Shown here piece by piece: positions 8,792-17,913 of a stretch of DNA of 18,012 nt (the stretch's first letter is position 1; each line of letters begins with the position of its first letter). The DNA lies in contig CAMYJV010000035.1 of the NCBI GenBank assembly GCA_947258805.1, forward strand, positions 1-18,012, in the 5' to 3' direction. The DNA is from an uncultured Gammaproteobacteria bacterium. GTDB taxonomy: Bacteria > Pseudomonadota > Gammaproteobacteria > GCA-2729495. The notes beneath the pieces were generated by a model. It saw only the letters and a program-made list of their open reading frames with translations, was not told the DNA's origin and did not search any database. The position numbers were made by a program, and so were the translations under genes.

Positions 8792-9403
8792 TCAGCTGCC
8801 CGGGAACCGCTTGCGGGCTTGCGCCAACGTGAGCCGCCCGGCCCCCAGCTCGGCCGCAAGTCTGGCGAGGCCCTGAATTTCAGCCGGGTCCAGCTCGCCG
8901 GGCTCCCAGCCGATGACGGCGCCGTCAGCGGCCACCAGCACGGAAAAGGGCAGGGCGATGAACTCTGGCCCGAAGCTTTCTGCGGCCGCAATGGCGTCTT
9001 CCTGGCCCACCAGGATCGGGTAGGTCACGCCGGCTTCGGCAACAAAGCTCTCCACCGCCCGCGGCCTGTCGACGGCGATACCGATCACGCGCAGGCCGCC
9101 CGGACTGTCGTCGTGCAGTGTCTGCAGCAACGGCATCTCTTTTCGGCACGGCGCACACCACGTCGCCCAGAAATTGATCAGCAGCGGTTCACCAGACCAT
9201 TCACGAATGTCCCGCTGGCCGCCGTCGAGGTCGGCAAGGCTGAAGGCTGGTAGTTGATCGACCAGGACCGCTTCAGCGGTGGCCGCTGCACCGGTTGCCG
9301 ACGGGTCCTGTGCGGCGAAAAACCACCGCCCCGCATACAGTCCGGCCAGCGCGCAACAACCCATGACGGCGATGAACCGGACGACGCGGAGAATGCGGCT
9401 CAT
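8792..9403 (-). CDS. TlpA/ResA-like membrane-anchored thioredoxin-fold protein
   Basis: The 203-residue protein has an N-terminal signal anchor (about residues 8-26). A periplasmic thioredoxin fold of the TlpA/AhpC-TSA type follows: PAFSLADLDGGQ, then INFWATWCAPCRKEMPLLQ with the redox pair Cys83/Cys86, VIGIAVDRP and a cis-Pro segment ALPFSVLVAADG. Such proteins reduce disulfides in apocytochromes c or other exported proteins, usually receiving electrons from DsbD or CcdA. That fits here: the gene overlaps the end of dsbD by ATGA and is certainly cotranslated with it. An AraC-, cytochrome- or copper-specific partner is not visible in the window, so the exact substrate is unknown. Confidence 0.88.
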   Translation of the reverse strand: MSRILRVVRFIAVMGCCALAGLYAGRWFFAAQDPSATGAAATAEAVLVDQLPAFSLADLDGGQRDIREWSGEPLLINFWATWCAPCRKEMPLLQTLHDDSPGGLRVIGIAVDRPRAVESFVAEAGVTYPILVGQEDAIAAAESFGPEFIALPFSVLVAADGAVIGWEPGELDPAEIQGLARLAAELGAGRLTLAQARKRFPGS

Positions 9404-11616
9404 CCCGGGCTGCTGATGGCTTCGCGCGCATGCGAGGCGAATTCCTCGGCCGGCATGTAACCGACCACGCGAAAGGCCTGGCGCTCGGCGCCATCACGGT
9501 CATAGAACACGATGGTTGGCGGACCAAAGATGCCGAAGTACTGCAGCAGTTCCTGGTCGAGTTTGTCGTTGGCGGTGACATCGGCCTGCAGCAGCAGGGC
9601 CCCGTCGAGGGCCTCGTGCACGTTGCCGTCCGTGAACGTGTAGCGTTCCATTTCTTTGCACGACACGCACCAGTCGGCGTAGAAATCCACCATGACCGGC
9701 TGATTGGCCGCGTCGGCCCGGGCGAGGGCCTGCTCCAGGTCCGTCACAGACTTGATGCGCTGAAATTCGAGGTGGGCGTTGCTGTTGCCGTCGCCCAGCG
9801 GCGAGCCGGCGAAGCGCAGCGGCTGTAGCGGGTCGTTGGCGCCTCCCAGCGCGCCGGCCAGCATCGCAACGCCGTACAGGGCTGCGACGAGGCCGAAGGC
9901 CTTGCCGAGTTTCTGGCTGGTCCCGGCTTCCGGAACCAGGGTGGTAAACGCACCGAGGAACACACCGGCGGTGAATACGAGCAGTCCCCACAAGGCCAGG
10001 GTCATCGCGCCCGGCAGCAGCCTTTCCAGCATCCACACGGCGAGGCCGAGCATCATGAAGCCAAAGGCGCCCTTGACCTTGTTCATCCACGCCCCGGCCT
10101 TCGGGATGAGCCGGCCAGCCGACGTGCCGATGACCAGCAGCGGCAGCCCCATGCCGATGCTCATGGCGAACAGCGACAGGGCGCCGCGCATGATGTCACC
10201 GCTCTGGCCGATCACGGTCAGCGACGCGACCAGCGGTGGCGCGACGCAGGTAGTGACCACCAGTGCAGACAGCGCACCCATGACCGCCGTACCGAAAAAG
10301 CTGCCGCGACGCTGCTCGTTACTCGCCTGGGTCAGGCGGTTCTGAATAAAGGCCGGCATCTGCAGCTCGTACAGGCCGAACATGGACAGCGACAGGGCGA
10401 CGAACAGCGCCGCGACGCTGACGATGATCCAGGGCTTCATCAGCGCAGCCTGCACCTGGGCGCCGGCGGCGGCGAAACCCGCCCCGGCGATGGTGTAGGT
10501 GAAGGCCATGCCGAGCACGTAGGTCAGCGACAGCAGGAACGCGCGGCGCGTGGTGCAGGCGGCACCTTCTCCGGCGATGATGCCGGACAGAATCGGGATC
10601 ATCGGCAACACGCAGGGCGTAAACGCGAGCAGCAGGCCAAGCCCCAGGAAGGTGGCCAGCACCAGGGTGAGGTTGCCTTCGACGATCAGTTGCGACAGTC
10701 GGTCCTGCTCGGCCATCGGCGGCCCGGCGCCGTCACTGAGGGCTGTGGTGGCGACGGCGGGCGGCAGGTCGAGGCGAACATCGGTCGCGCCCGGGGGGTA
10801 GCAGATGCTGTCTTCCTTGCACCCCTGGAACCCGAGACGCAGGTTCACCACGCCAGCGTCCGGCGTTGCCCGCGCCAGCGGGACTTCCAGACGCACCGAG
10901 TCGTAAAAGACCTCAACGTCACCGAAATGCTCGTCCCACTTCGGTGTGCCGGCAGGAATCGCTGGCGGCCCGGGTTGGGCATTGCCATCGCCGCCCACCG
11001 TCAGGCTGTCGCGATACAGGTAATAACCGTCGGCGATGCTCCAGGTAACGGCGATGCGGAACGGGTCCACCAGTTCAACCGCCGGCTGGAAGGCGTCATC
11101 CGGCGCCATTGGGTCATCAGTGCCCGCCGGGGTGTCCTGGCCCATCAGTCTCGACAGGGAACCGCCCGCACCGGCAGTGGTTGCGGGCAGAGCCACGGTG
11201 GTGAGCCATTTTTGCGGCGGGTAGCAAAGGCCGATGTCCGCGCAGCCCTGGGACCGAATCTCAAGATCGACCTGCGTAGTGCCGGCCGGCACTGACACCA
11301 CTGGTATCCGTGCGGTGACTTCGCCCCGGTAAATTTCCATCGGGCCGAAGAACTCGTCGTCGTAAGGTTTGCCCGGCGGCAGCATGGCGTCGCCCAGTTC
11401 CACGCCGGCGGTCTTGCTGGCGTAGCCCATGCGCTCGCGGTAGAGGTAGTGCGCCGGCTCAATGGTCCAGCGCACGTTCAGCGTTCCGCCGTCCGCCGAC
11501 ACCTCGTAGCGGAAGGCCTCTTCCGGCTTCAGTATGTCTTCGGCTGCACCGGCGCCGCTGCCGGCCAGCAGCAGCAACGCGAGCACCGGCCATCGGGTTG
11601 CAGCAGGCATGTTCAT
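9400..11616 (-). CDS. dsbD: Thiol:disulfide interchange protein DsbD with two alpha domains
   Basis: DsbD passes electrons from cytoplasmic thioredoxin across the inner membrane to periplasmic thiol proteins. The 738 residues are far longer than E. coli DsbD (565) because the N-terminal alpha domain is present twice. After a signal peptide (about 1-24), alpha 1 ends with GCADIGLCYPP (Cys125/Cys131). Alpha 2, starting near DDAFQPAV, ends with GCKEDSICYPP (Cys266/Cys272). The multi-helix beta domain follows, with its redox cysteines in AFTPCVLPM (Cys335) and TTCVAPPLV (Cys457). The gamma domain has VDFYADWCVSCKEME (Cys650/Cys653). All cysteine pairs are kept, so the protein should be active. 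It overlaps cutA upstream and the TlpA-like gene downstream, each by ATGA. Confidence 0.95.
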   Translation of the reverse strand: MNMPAATRWPVLALLLLAGSGAGAAEDILKPEEAFRYEVSADGGTLNVRWTIEPAHYLYRERMGYASKTAGVELGDAMLPPGKPYDDEFFGPMEIYRGEVTARIPVVSVPAGTTQVDLEIRSQGCADIGLCYPPQKWLTTVALPATTAGAGGSLSRLMGQDTPAGTDDPMAPDDAFQPAVELVDPFRIAVTWSIADGYYLYRDSLTVGGDGNAQPGPPAIPAGTPKWDEHFGDVEVFYDSVRLEVPLARATPDAGVVNLRLGFQGCKEDSICYPPGATDVRLDLPPAVATTALSDGAGPPMAEQDRLSQLIVEGNLTLVLATFLGLGLLLAFTPCVLPMIPILSGIIAGEGAACTTRRAFLLSLTYVLGMAFTYTIAGAGFAAAGAQVQAALMKPWIIVSVAALFVALSLSMFGLYELQMPAFIQNRLTQASNEQRRGSFFGTAVMGALSALVVTTCVAPPLVASLTVIGQSGDIMRGALSLFAMSIGMGLPLLVIGTSAGRLIPKAGAWMNKVKGAFGFMMLGLAVWMLERLLPGAMTLALWGLLVFTAGVFLGAFTTLVPEAGTSQKLGKAFGLVAALYGVAMLAGALGGANDPLQPLRFAGSPLGDGNSNAHLEFQRIKSVTDLEQALARADAANQPVMVDFYADWCVSCKEMERYTFTDGNVHEALDGALLLQADVTANDKLDQELLQYFGIFGPPTIVFYDRDGAERQAFRVVGYMPAEEFASHAREAISSPG

Positions 11617-11933
11617 TCGACCGATTCCCTGATCCAGTCTAAGTAAGCGGAGGCGCCGGTGGCCAGATCAATCGCAATCACTTCCGGGGTTTCATGGGGG
11701 TGCAGCCGATGGATGGTTGCCTCGACTTCCGCGTAGCGCACCGCGCGGGTCTTGATCAACAGCAGCACTTCGTCGTCCGTCTCCACGTGTTCCTGCCAGC
11801 GGTAACGGGACCGCACGCCGCCGATACGGTTCACACAGGCCGCGAGGCGCTCCTCCACAAGGGCCGTGGACACGGCCGTGGCGCTGCCATCGTCCGGGCA
11901 CGTGCAAATTACCAACAGAAATTCCTTGTCCAT
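11613..11933 (-). CDS. cutA: Divalent-cation tolerance protein CutA
   Basis: CutA1 is a small trimeric ferredoxin-fold protein linked to copper tolerance in E. coli; its mechanism is not settled. The 106-residue chain contains the conserved LVICTCPDDGSA, ALVEERLAACVNRI, SRYRWQ (family consensus S.Y.W), VLLLIKTR and the C-terminal HPHETPEVIAI followed by YLDWI. It is the first gene of the cutA-dsbD-tlpA unit and overlaps the dsbD ATG by four bases. In E. coli cutA also precedes dsbD, so the pairing is conserved. The ATG at 11933 gives the normal family N-terminus. Confidence 0.95.
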   Translation of the reverse strand: MDKEFLLVICTCPDDGSATAVSTALVEERLAACVNRIGGVRSRYRWQEHVETDDEVLLLIKTRAVRYAEVEATIHRLHPHETPEVIAIDLATGASAYLDWIRESVE

Positions 11934-11976
11934 TCAGTCTCTGGGCCCGTGTTTGCCCAATGCCGGCCCCGCCAAG

Positions 11977-12006
11977 AATATAGCCCCGGGATTGGGGGCC
12001 TGTCAT
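11977..12006 (-). promoter_or_regulatory. Candidate promoter for cutA-dsbD-tlpA
   Basis: On the minus strand ATGACA (12006-12001; five of six matches to TTGACA) precedes TATATT (11982-11977; five of six matches to TATAAT) with an 18-nt spacer. The predicted start is about 40 nt upstream of the cutA ATG. It is back to back with the groES promoter: the two -35 boxes are about 30 bp apart, so a regulator bound between them could affect both directions. Confidence 0.5.
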
Positions 12007-12035
12007 GGGAATGGCGCACAGCTTTGCCTTACGCC

Positions 12036-12063
12036 TTGAAAATCCGGCCGCCGCCCCTATGAT
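12036..12063 (+). promoter_or_regulatory. groESL promoter, sigma70-like with sigma32-like features
   Basis: TTGAAA (12036-12041) and TATGAT (12058-12063) are spaced by 16 nt, a good housekeeping promoter. The same DNA also reads CCTTGAAA at the -35 and CCCCTATG at the -10, resembling the heat-shock sigma32 consensus (CTTGAA and CCCCAT). Dual recognition is therefore plausible but inferred. The CIRCE operator begins at the last base of the -10 box and covers the expected start site. Confidence 0.7.
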
Positions 12064-12089
12064 TAGCACTCCTCGACGCCGAGTGCTAA
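12063..12089. promoter_or_regulatory. CIRCE operator (HrcA binding site)
   Basis: TTAGCACTC (12063-12071), a 9-nt spacer and GAGTGCTAA (12081-12089) form a perfect copy of the CIRCE inverted repeat, with no mismatch in either 9-nt arm. CIRCE binds the repressor HrcA, which needs GroEL to fold, so the site gives feedback control of groESL on heat shock. hrcA itself is not in the window but is predicted in the genome. The site overlaps the -10 box and lies 53 nt upstream of the groES ATG. Confidence 0.97.
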
Positions 12090-12142
12090 CAGCTCTGGGC
12101 GTAGATTTTTCAAAAACACTTTCAAATCAAGAGGTTATAAAT

Positions 12143-12433
12143 ATGAAACTCCGTCCGCTCCATGATCGCGTGATCATCCGGCGCATGGAAGAGGAGCGCA
12201 CTTCGCCCGGCGGGATCGTGATCCCGGACAGCGCCACCGAAAAGCCCATCAAGGGCGAGGTGGTAGCCGTGGGCAATGGTCGCCTCCTTGAAAATGGCGA
12301 AATCCGGGCCCTGGACATCCAGGCTGGCGACACCGTGCTGTTTGGCAAGTACAGCGGCACCGAGGTGAAGGTCGAAGGTGAAGATCTACTCGTCATGAAA
12401 GAAGATGACGTAATGGCCGTCATCGAAGGCTAA
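12143..12433 (+). CDS. groES: Co-chaperonin GroES
   Basis: GroES is the heptameric lid of the GroEL chaperonin. The 96-residue protein has the family layout: [18 protein letters not shown], the mobile loop [18 protein letters not shown] that contacts Gro[11 protein letters not shown], and the closing [25 protein letters not shown]. The ATG at 12143 is supported by AAGAGG 8 nt upstream. An upstream in-frame ATG at 12005 would place the CIRCE element and promoter inside the gene, so it is rejected. It is the first gene of the groESL operon and is followed by groEL after 38 nt. Confidence 0.98.
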   Translation: MKLRPLHDRVIIRRMEEERTSPGGIVIPDSATEKPIKGEVVAVGNGRLLENGEIRALDIQAGDTVLFGKYSGTEVKVEGEDLLVMKEDDVMAVIEG

Positions 12434-12459
12434 GCCTTATCAACAGACAAATTTTTTAG

Positions 12460-14100
<1,641 letters not shown>

Positions 14101-14126
14101 GCCTCGTCAGCGCCGACGACGAACGG

Positions 14127-14156
14127 AAGCCCCGCCTCGTGCGGGGCTTTCTTTTT
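14127..14156 (+). terminator. Rho-independent terminator of groESL
   Basis: AAGCCCCGC (14127-14135), loop CTCGT (14136-14140) and GCGGGGCTT (14141-14149) form a 9-bp, mostly GC stem. A T-rich tract (TTTCTTTTT) follows on the plus strand. It starts 26 nt after the groEL stop. The minus strand lacks an equivalent T-run after the hairpin, so it should be weaker for the converging gene. Confidence 0.93.
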
Positions 14157-14157
14157 G

Positions 14158-14775
14158 TCAGAAACGAAACTCGAACCAGCCGACGAACGCGGGGTCATTG
14201 TTCTGTTCGCCAATTTTTTCGGCGAATCCTACCGATGTCGTCCAGCGACTGTCGCCGGCGTAACTCAGACCAAGGTCGACATCGAGCCGGTCGTCCCAGG
14301 AATAGAACGCAGCCGGCAGCAGATCATCCCAGTAGCCCGCGGCATTGGCCGGTGAGTTCGACCGCTCCGAGCTGCGGCCCAGGGCCATGGTTCCGTCCGC
14401 ACGCAGGCGCGCGACACTGCCAAACAGCAGGGCCAGGGCCGGTTCGGAGTCGGCGTTCAGCGCAATCGCGTCATGGTCCGCCACTCCAGCAGGCGACCAT
14501 TCCGGGCTGTTCAGATCAAAGCTAAGGCCACCGCCCGGTCTGAAGCGGTCAAATTGGCCAGTCGCCGGGTATCTGACCGTCGCGCTTTCCAGCCGCGCAG
14601 CAAAGCCCAGCCAAGGGTCCAGCGATTTGCGCACGGCATCGCCGTCATACACGTAAGCGTCGTCACAGCCCTGGTCAGCCGGTGACTCACACTGCGCCCA
14701 CGCTCCCGTGCACATGCTGCCGCACGCACAGATCGTCATGATTTGGCGCCACGTCGTGATCCTGTTCAATGGCAC
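14158..14775 (-). CDS. Small exported protein of unknown function, possible outer-membrane beta protein
   Basis: I do not recognise this 205-residue product. GTG at 14775 is supported by GAGG 6 nt upstream. The N-terminus looks like a signal peptide: basic start (NRITTWR), a hydrophobic run ending GAWA, then QCESPADQGC. The mature part is rich in Asp, Gly, Ser, Ala and aromatics. It has alternating strands such as RLDVDLGLSYAGD and WTTSVGFAEK, and ends GWFEFRF. A final aromatic residue after such a strand is typical of outer-membrane barrels. Codon choice resembles the neighbouring genes. It stands alone, converging on groEL and divergent from glnE. It might be an autonomous small protein or the remnant of a longer one. 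Confidence 0.55.
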   Translation of the reverse strand: MPLNRITTWRQIMTICACGSMCTGAWAQCESPADQGCDDAYVYDGDAVRKSLDPWLGFAARLESATVRYPATGQFDRFRPGGGLSFDLNSPEWSPAGVADHDAIALNADSEPALALLFGSVARLRADGTMALGRSSERSNSPANAAGYWDDLLPAAFYSWDDRLDVDLGLSYAGDSRWTTSVGFAEKIGEQNNDPAFVGWFEFRF

Positions 14776-14965
14776 TGATCGCCTCGCTTAGTTGCCCTGG
14801 TAGCAACGGGTCAAGTCTGAACCGCGCCTGTTGCCCCTGCGTTGACGTGCATCGCGAAACGTTGCGATCGACATAACGCCCAGCACAGCCCTGCATCACT
14901 GGTGGCGCATGCAGCGGGCAGCACGCGGGGTTCTTTTTTGGCCTCGTCTCAACGAACATTGGGTT

Positions 14966-17830
14966 ATGCATAACGTGACAGAAGTGCCCGCTGTGCCATC
15001 GGCCCTGGAGCCGGTGGTGCACGAGTGGCTGGCCGCGCACGGCGAGCAGGCCGCCGGCCAGCCTGGGCTGCGCGCCCCGGTATCCAGGGTGGTTGCATGC
15101 AGCGCCTACCTGGCTGAGGTGATGGCCCGGCAACCGGACGCTCTCGGTGAACTGGTTGCCGACGGGCGCCTGGAGCGGATCCTGCAGCCCGGCGAATTGA
15201 ATGCGCTGTTTGGCGCTGCGGTCCCGCCGGGGCTCGATGAGGCCGGCTGCATGCGGCAATTGCGCCGGCTGCGGCACCGCGAACTGCTGCGTATCGCGTG
15301 GCGAGATCTGCTGGGTACCGCAGACGTGGCCGCAACCCTGGAGGACCTGTCGGCGCTTGCCGATGCGGCGATTCGCGCGGCGCTGGCCTGGTCCCAGGCC
15401 TCTCTGGCTGAAACCTACGGTTCGCCGCGGCTGGACGACGGCACCGCGGCGGAGTTCGCCATTCTCGGCATGGGCAAGCTGGGCGGGAGAGAGCTCAACT
15501 TTTCCTCCGATGTCGACCTGGTGTTTCTGTACACCCACCGCGGTGAGACGGACGGGCGGCGCACGGTCAGCAACGAGCAATATTTTCGGCTGCTCGGCCA
15601 GCGCATCGTGAATCTGCTGGCGAAGCAGACGGCCGACGGCTTCGTATACCGGGTGGATACCCGCCTGCGGCCATTCGGCGAAAGTGGTCCGCTGGCCGTC
15701 AGCCTGCCGGCTTTCGAGGCCTACCTGCTCAGTCACGGCCGCGACTGGGAACGCTATGCGTATGTGAAAGCCCGTGTGATCAATGACTGCAACTGGACCG
15801 ACGAGCTGGACGCCGAGATTCTGCGGCCCTTCTGTTACCGCCGATACATCGACTACGGCGTGTTCTCTTCATTGCGCGAAATGAAGGCCATGATCGAAGC
15901 AGAGGGCCGCCGGCGCGAGTACCACGACAACCTGAAGCTGGGCCCCGGGGGTATACGCGAAGTCGAGTTCATCGTGCAGTCTTTGCAGTTGGTGCGCGGC
16001 GGTACTGTGGCCGATCTGCGCGACCGGGAGCTGCAACGCGTGCTGCCGAAACTCGTAAAACACCAGTGCCTGCCGGCCGCCGTGGCGGACGAGTTGTTGA
16101 GCGCTTACCGCTACCTGCGTTGCGCGGAGAATCGCCTGCAGGCCATCGCCGATCGCCAGACCCACGATCTGCCCGCCGACGAACTGAACCGCGCGCGCCT
16201 GGCCTTTGCAATGAACTGCGGCAACTGGGAGTCCCTGGTTGCGGCACTGAACGAGCAGCGGGCGCTGGTCGCCGGCCACTTCCACAACATCATGTTCCGG
16301 GGCGCTGAGCCGGAGGCGGCCGATCCCGATACCGATGCGCTGGCCGTGGCGTGGAGCGGTGGCACGGGCGAGACAGACAACGCCGCCCTGCTGGCACGGC
16401 TCGGCTTTCCGGACGGTGCGGAAGCCTGGCGCCACGTGCAGGCCTTGCGCGACAGCAGCCTGTACGGGCGCATGGACGAAACGGGACGCCAGCGGCTCGA
16501 TGCGCTGATGCCGGATCTGCTGCGCATGGCCGGGCAGCAGGCGCGCCCGGACCGCGCCCTGAGCGGCGCGATGCAGGTCGTCGAAGCCATCGGCCGGCGC
16601 TCTGCGTATTTCTCGCTGTTGAACGAAAACCCGGCGGCCCTTGAGCGCTTGTTGCACCTGTGCGGTCTCGGCGACTTCCTGGTGCAAAGGCTGGCTGCCC
16701 ATCCGCTGTTGCTGGACGAGCTGCTGGATCCCCGGATCTTCGCCGCGGCGCCGGCGCGCGATGAGCTCGCAGCAGACCTCCACGCGCGCCTGCAGGCAGC
16801 GGGCCACGATGATCCGGAGCGCCAGATGTATGCGCTGGTAAATTTCCAGCAGGCGGCCACGTTTCGCGTCGCCGTGTCTGACCTGAATGGCACCCTCCCG
16901 CTGATGAAAGTCAGTGATCGGCTGACGGACATCGCAGAACTGTTGCTGCAAGCGGCGCTGGACATGGCCTGGCAGGAACTGGTGGCCCGGCACGGCAGGC
17001 CCCGCTGCGTAGAAGACGGTCAGACGCGGGATGCGCGCTTTGCCATCGTGGCCTACGGCAAGCTCGGCGGACTCGAGCTCGGCTACGGCTCGGATCTCGA
17101 CCTGGTGTTCCTGAACGACTCAGCTGGCTCGGCGCAGCAGACCGCCGGCGAGCGCGTTGTCGACAACGCGGTGTTCTTTGCGCGCCTGACGCAGCGCCTG
17201 ATCAGCGCGCTGAGCCTGACAACCGCGTCCGGCCATATGTACGAGGTGGACACACGACTCCGGCCGTCGGGTCGTTCGGGCCTGCTGGTTTCCAGCCTCA
17301 CGGCCTTCGACCGTTACCAAAGAGAAGACGCCTGGACCTGGGAGCACCAGGCCCTGTTGCGCAGCCGTGCGGTGGCCGGCGACCCCGCCGTCATCGCCGC
17401 CTTCGAAACCCTGCGCCGCGATGCCCTCGCGCGCTACGTGCGCAGAGACACCCTGCGAGACGAGGTTCTGACCATGCGTGGGCGCATGCGGGAGGAACTT
17501 TCCAAAGGCACGGCAGACAACTTTGACCTGAAGCAGGACCCCGGTGGCATCGCTGACATTGAATTCCTGGTGCAGTACCTCGTGCTGAAGGACGCGGACA
17601 AATACGCCGACCTGACAGAGTATTCCGACAATATCCGCCAGCTGGAAGCCCTGGCGCGCGACGAGTTGCTGCCCGCCGAGGATGCCCGGCTGCTCACCGA
17701 CACCTACCGCGATTACCGCACGCGCCTGCACCACCTGGCGCTGGCCGGCGAGCCTGGCCTGGCGCCGCGCCATGAAATTGCCGAGCAGGCCGCTCGGGTC
17801 GTCGCACTGTGGGACCAGGTGTTCGGATAG
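14966..17830 (+). CDS. glnE: Bifunctional glutamine synthetase adenylyltransferase/adenylyl-removing enzyme
   Basis: GlnE adds AMP to a tyrosine of glutamine synthetase when nitrogen is plentiful and removes it when nitrogen is scarce, under PII control. The 954 residues (E. coli 946) contain two nucleotidyltransferase halves. The N-terminal, deadenylylating half has FAILGMGKLGGRELNFSSDVDLVF with Asp182/Asp184. The C-terminal, adenylylating half has VAYGKLGGLELGYGSDLDLVF with Asp710/Asp712. Each is followed by VDTRLRP and by GPGGIREVEFIVQ or DPGGIADIEFLVQ. The start is uncertain: ATG at 14966 gives a normal length but lacks a clear Shine-Dalgarno and lies in a 12-bp palindrome. An ATG at 14909 would add 19 residues unlike the family. 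No convincing promoter is seen in the 190-nt gap upstream. Confidence 0.96.
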   Translation: MHNVTEVPAVPSALEPVVHEWLAAHGEQAAGQPGLRAPVSRVVACSAYLAEVMARQPDALGELVADGRLERILQPGELNALFGAAVPPGLDEAGCMRQLRRLRHRELLRIAWRDLLGTADVAATLEDLSALADAAIRAALAWSQASLAETYGSPRLDDGTAAEFAILGMGKLGGRELNFSSDVDLVFLYTHRGETDGRRTVSNEQYFRLLGQRIVNLLAKQTADGFVYRVDTRLRPFGESGPLAVSLPAFEAYLLSHGRDWERYAYVKARVINDCNWTDELDAEILRPFCYRRYIDYGVFSSLREMKAMIEAEGRRREYHDNLKLGPGGIREVEFIVQSLQLVRGGTVADLRDRELQRVLPKLVKHQCLPAAVADELLSAYRYLRCAENRLQAIADRQTHDLPADELNRARLAFAMNCGNWESLVAALNEQRALVAGHFHNIMFRGAEPEAADPDTDALAVAWSGGTGETDNAALLARLGFPDGAEAWRHVQALRDSSLYGRMDETGRQRLDALMPDLLRMAGQQARPDRALSGAMQVVEAIGRRSAYFSLLNENPAALERLLHLCGLGDFLVQRLAAHPLLLDELLDPRIFAAAPARDELAADLHARLQAAGHDDPERQMYALVNFQQAATFRVAVSDLNGTLPLMKVSDRLTDIAELLLQAALDMAWQELVARHGRPRCVEDGQTRDARFAIVAYGKLGGLELGYGSDLDLVFLNDSAGSAQQTAGERVVDNAVFFARLTQRLISALSLTTASGHMYEVDTRLRPSGRSGLLVSSLTAFDRYQREDAWTWEHQALLRSRAVAGDPAVIAAFETLRRDALARYVRRDTLRDEVLTMRGRMREELSKGTADNFDLKQDPGGIADIEFLVQYLVLKDADKYADLTEYSDNIRQLEALARDELLPAEDARLLTDTYRDYRTRLHHLALAGEPGLAPRHEIAEQAARVVALWDQVFG

Positions 17831-17888
17831 CGCGCGACCTGCATCCCTCGCCAATCACGGAAGGACTATGGCCCGGCTATTAATTCTT

Positions 17889-17912
17889 TGCAGGAGCGGC
17901 TTTAGCCGCGAT
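17889..17912. repeat. REP-like palindromic element
   Basis: GCGGCT (17896-17901), TT, AGCCGC (17904-17909) form a 6-bp hairpin with a two-base loop, embedded in TGCAGGA...GCGAT. This resembles the widespread extragenic palindromes of Pseudomonas and Xanthomonas relatives (GTAGGAGC...GCGA type), which are often moved by RAYT transposases. It lies 58 nt after the glnE stop, a usual place for REPs. One copy alone cannot prove repetition in this genome. Confidence 0.55.
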
Positions 17913-17913
17913 T

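Noticed and set aside
14842..14877. TTGACG and CATAAC as a glnE promoter
   Set aside because: The spacer is 24 nt, too long for a sigma70 promoter, and no better -10 lies at the right distance.
14687..15736. 349-codon minus-strand frame overlapping glnE and its upstream region
   Set aside because: Gln/Arg/His-rich translation without motifs, mostly antisense to glnE; it also conflicts with the better-supported exported protein gene.
15869..16993. 374-codon minus-strand frame inside glnE
   Set aside because: Fully antisense to conserved GlnE sequence, with no recognisable domain.
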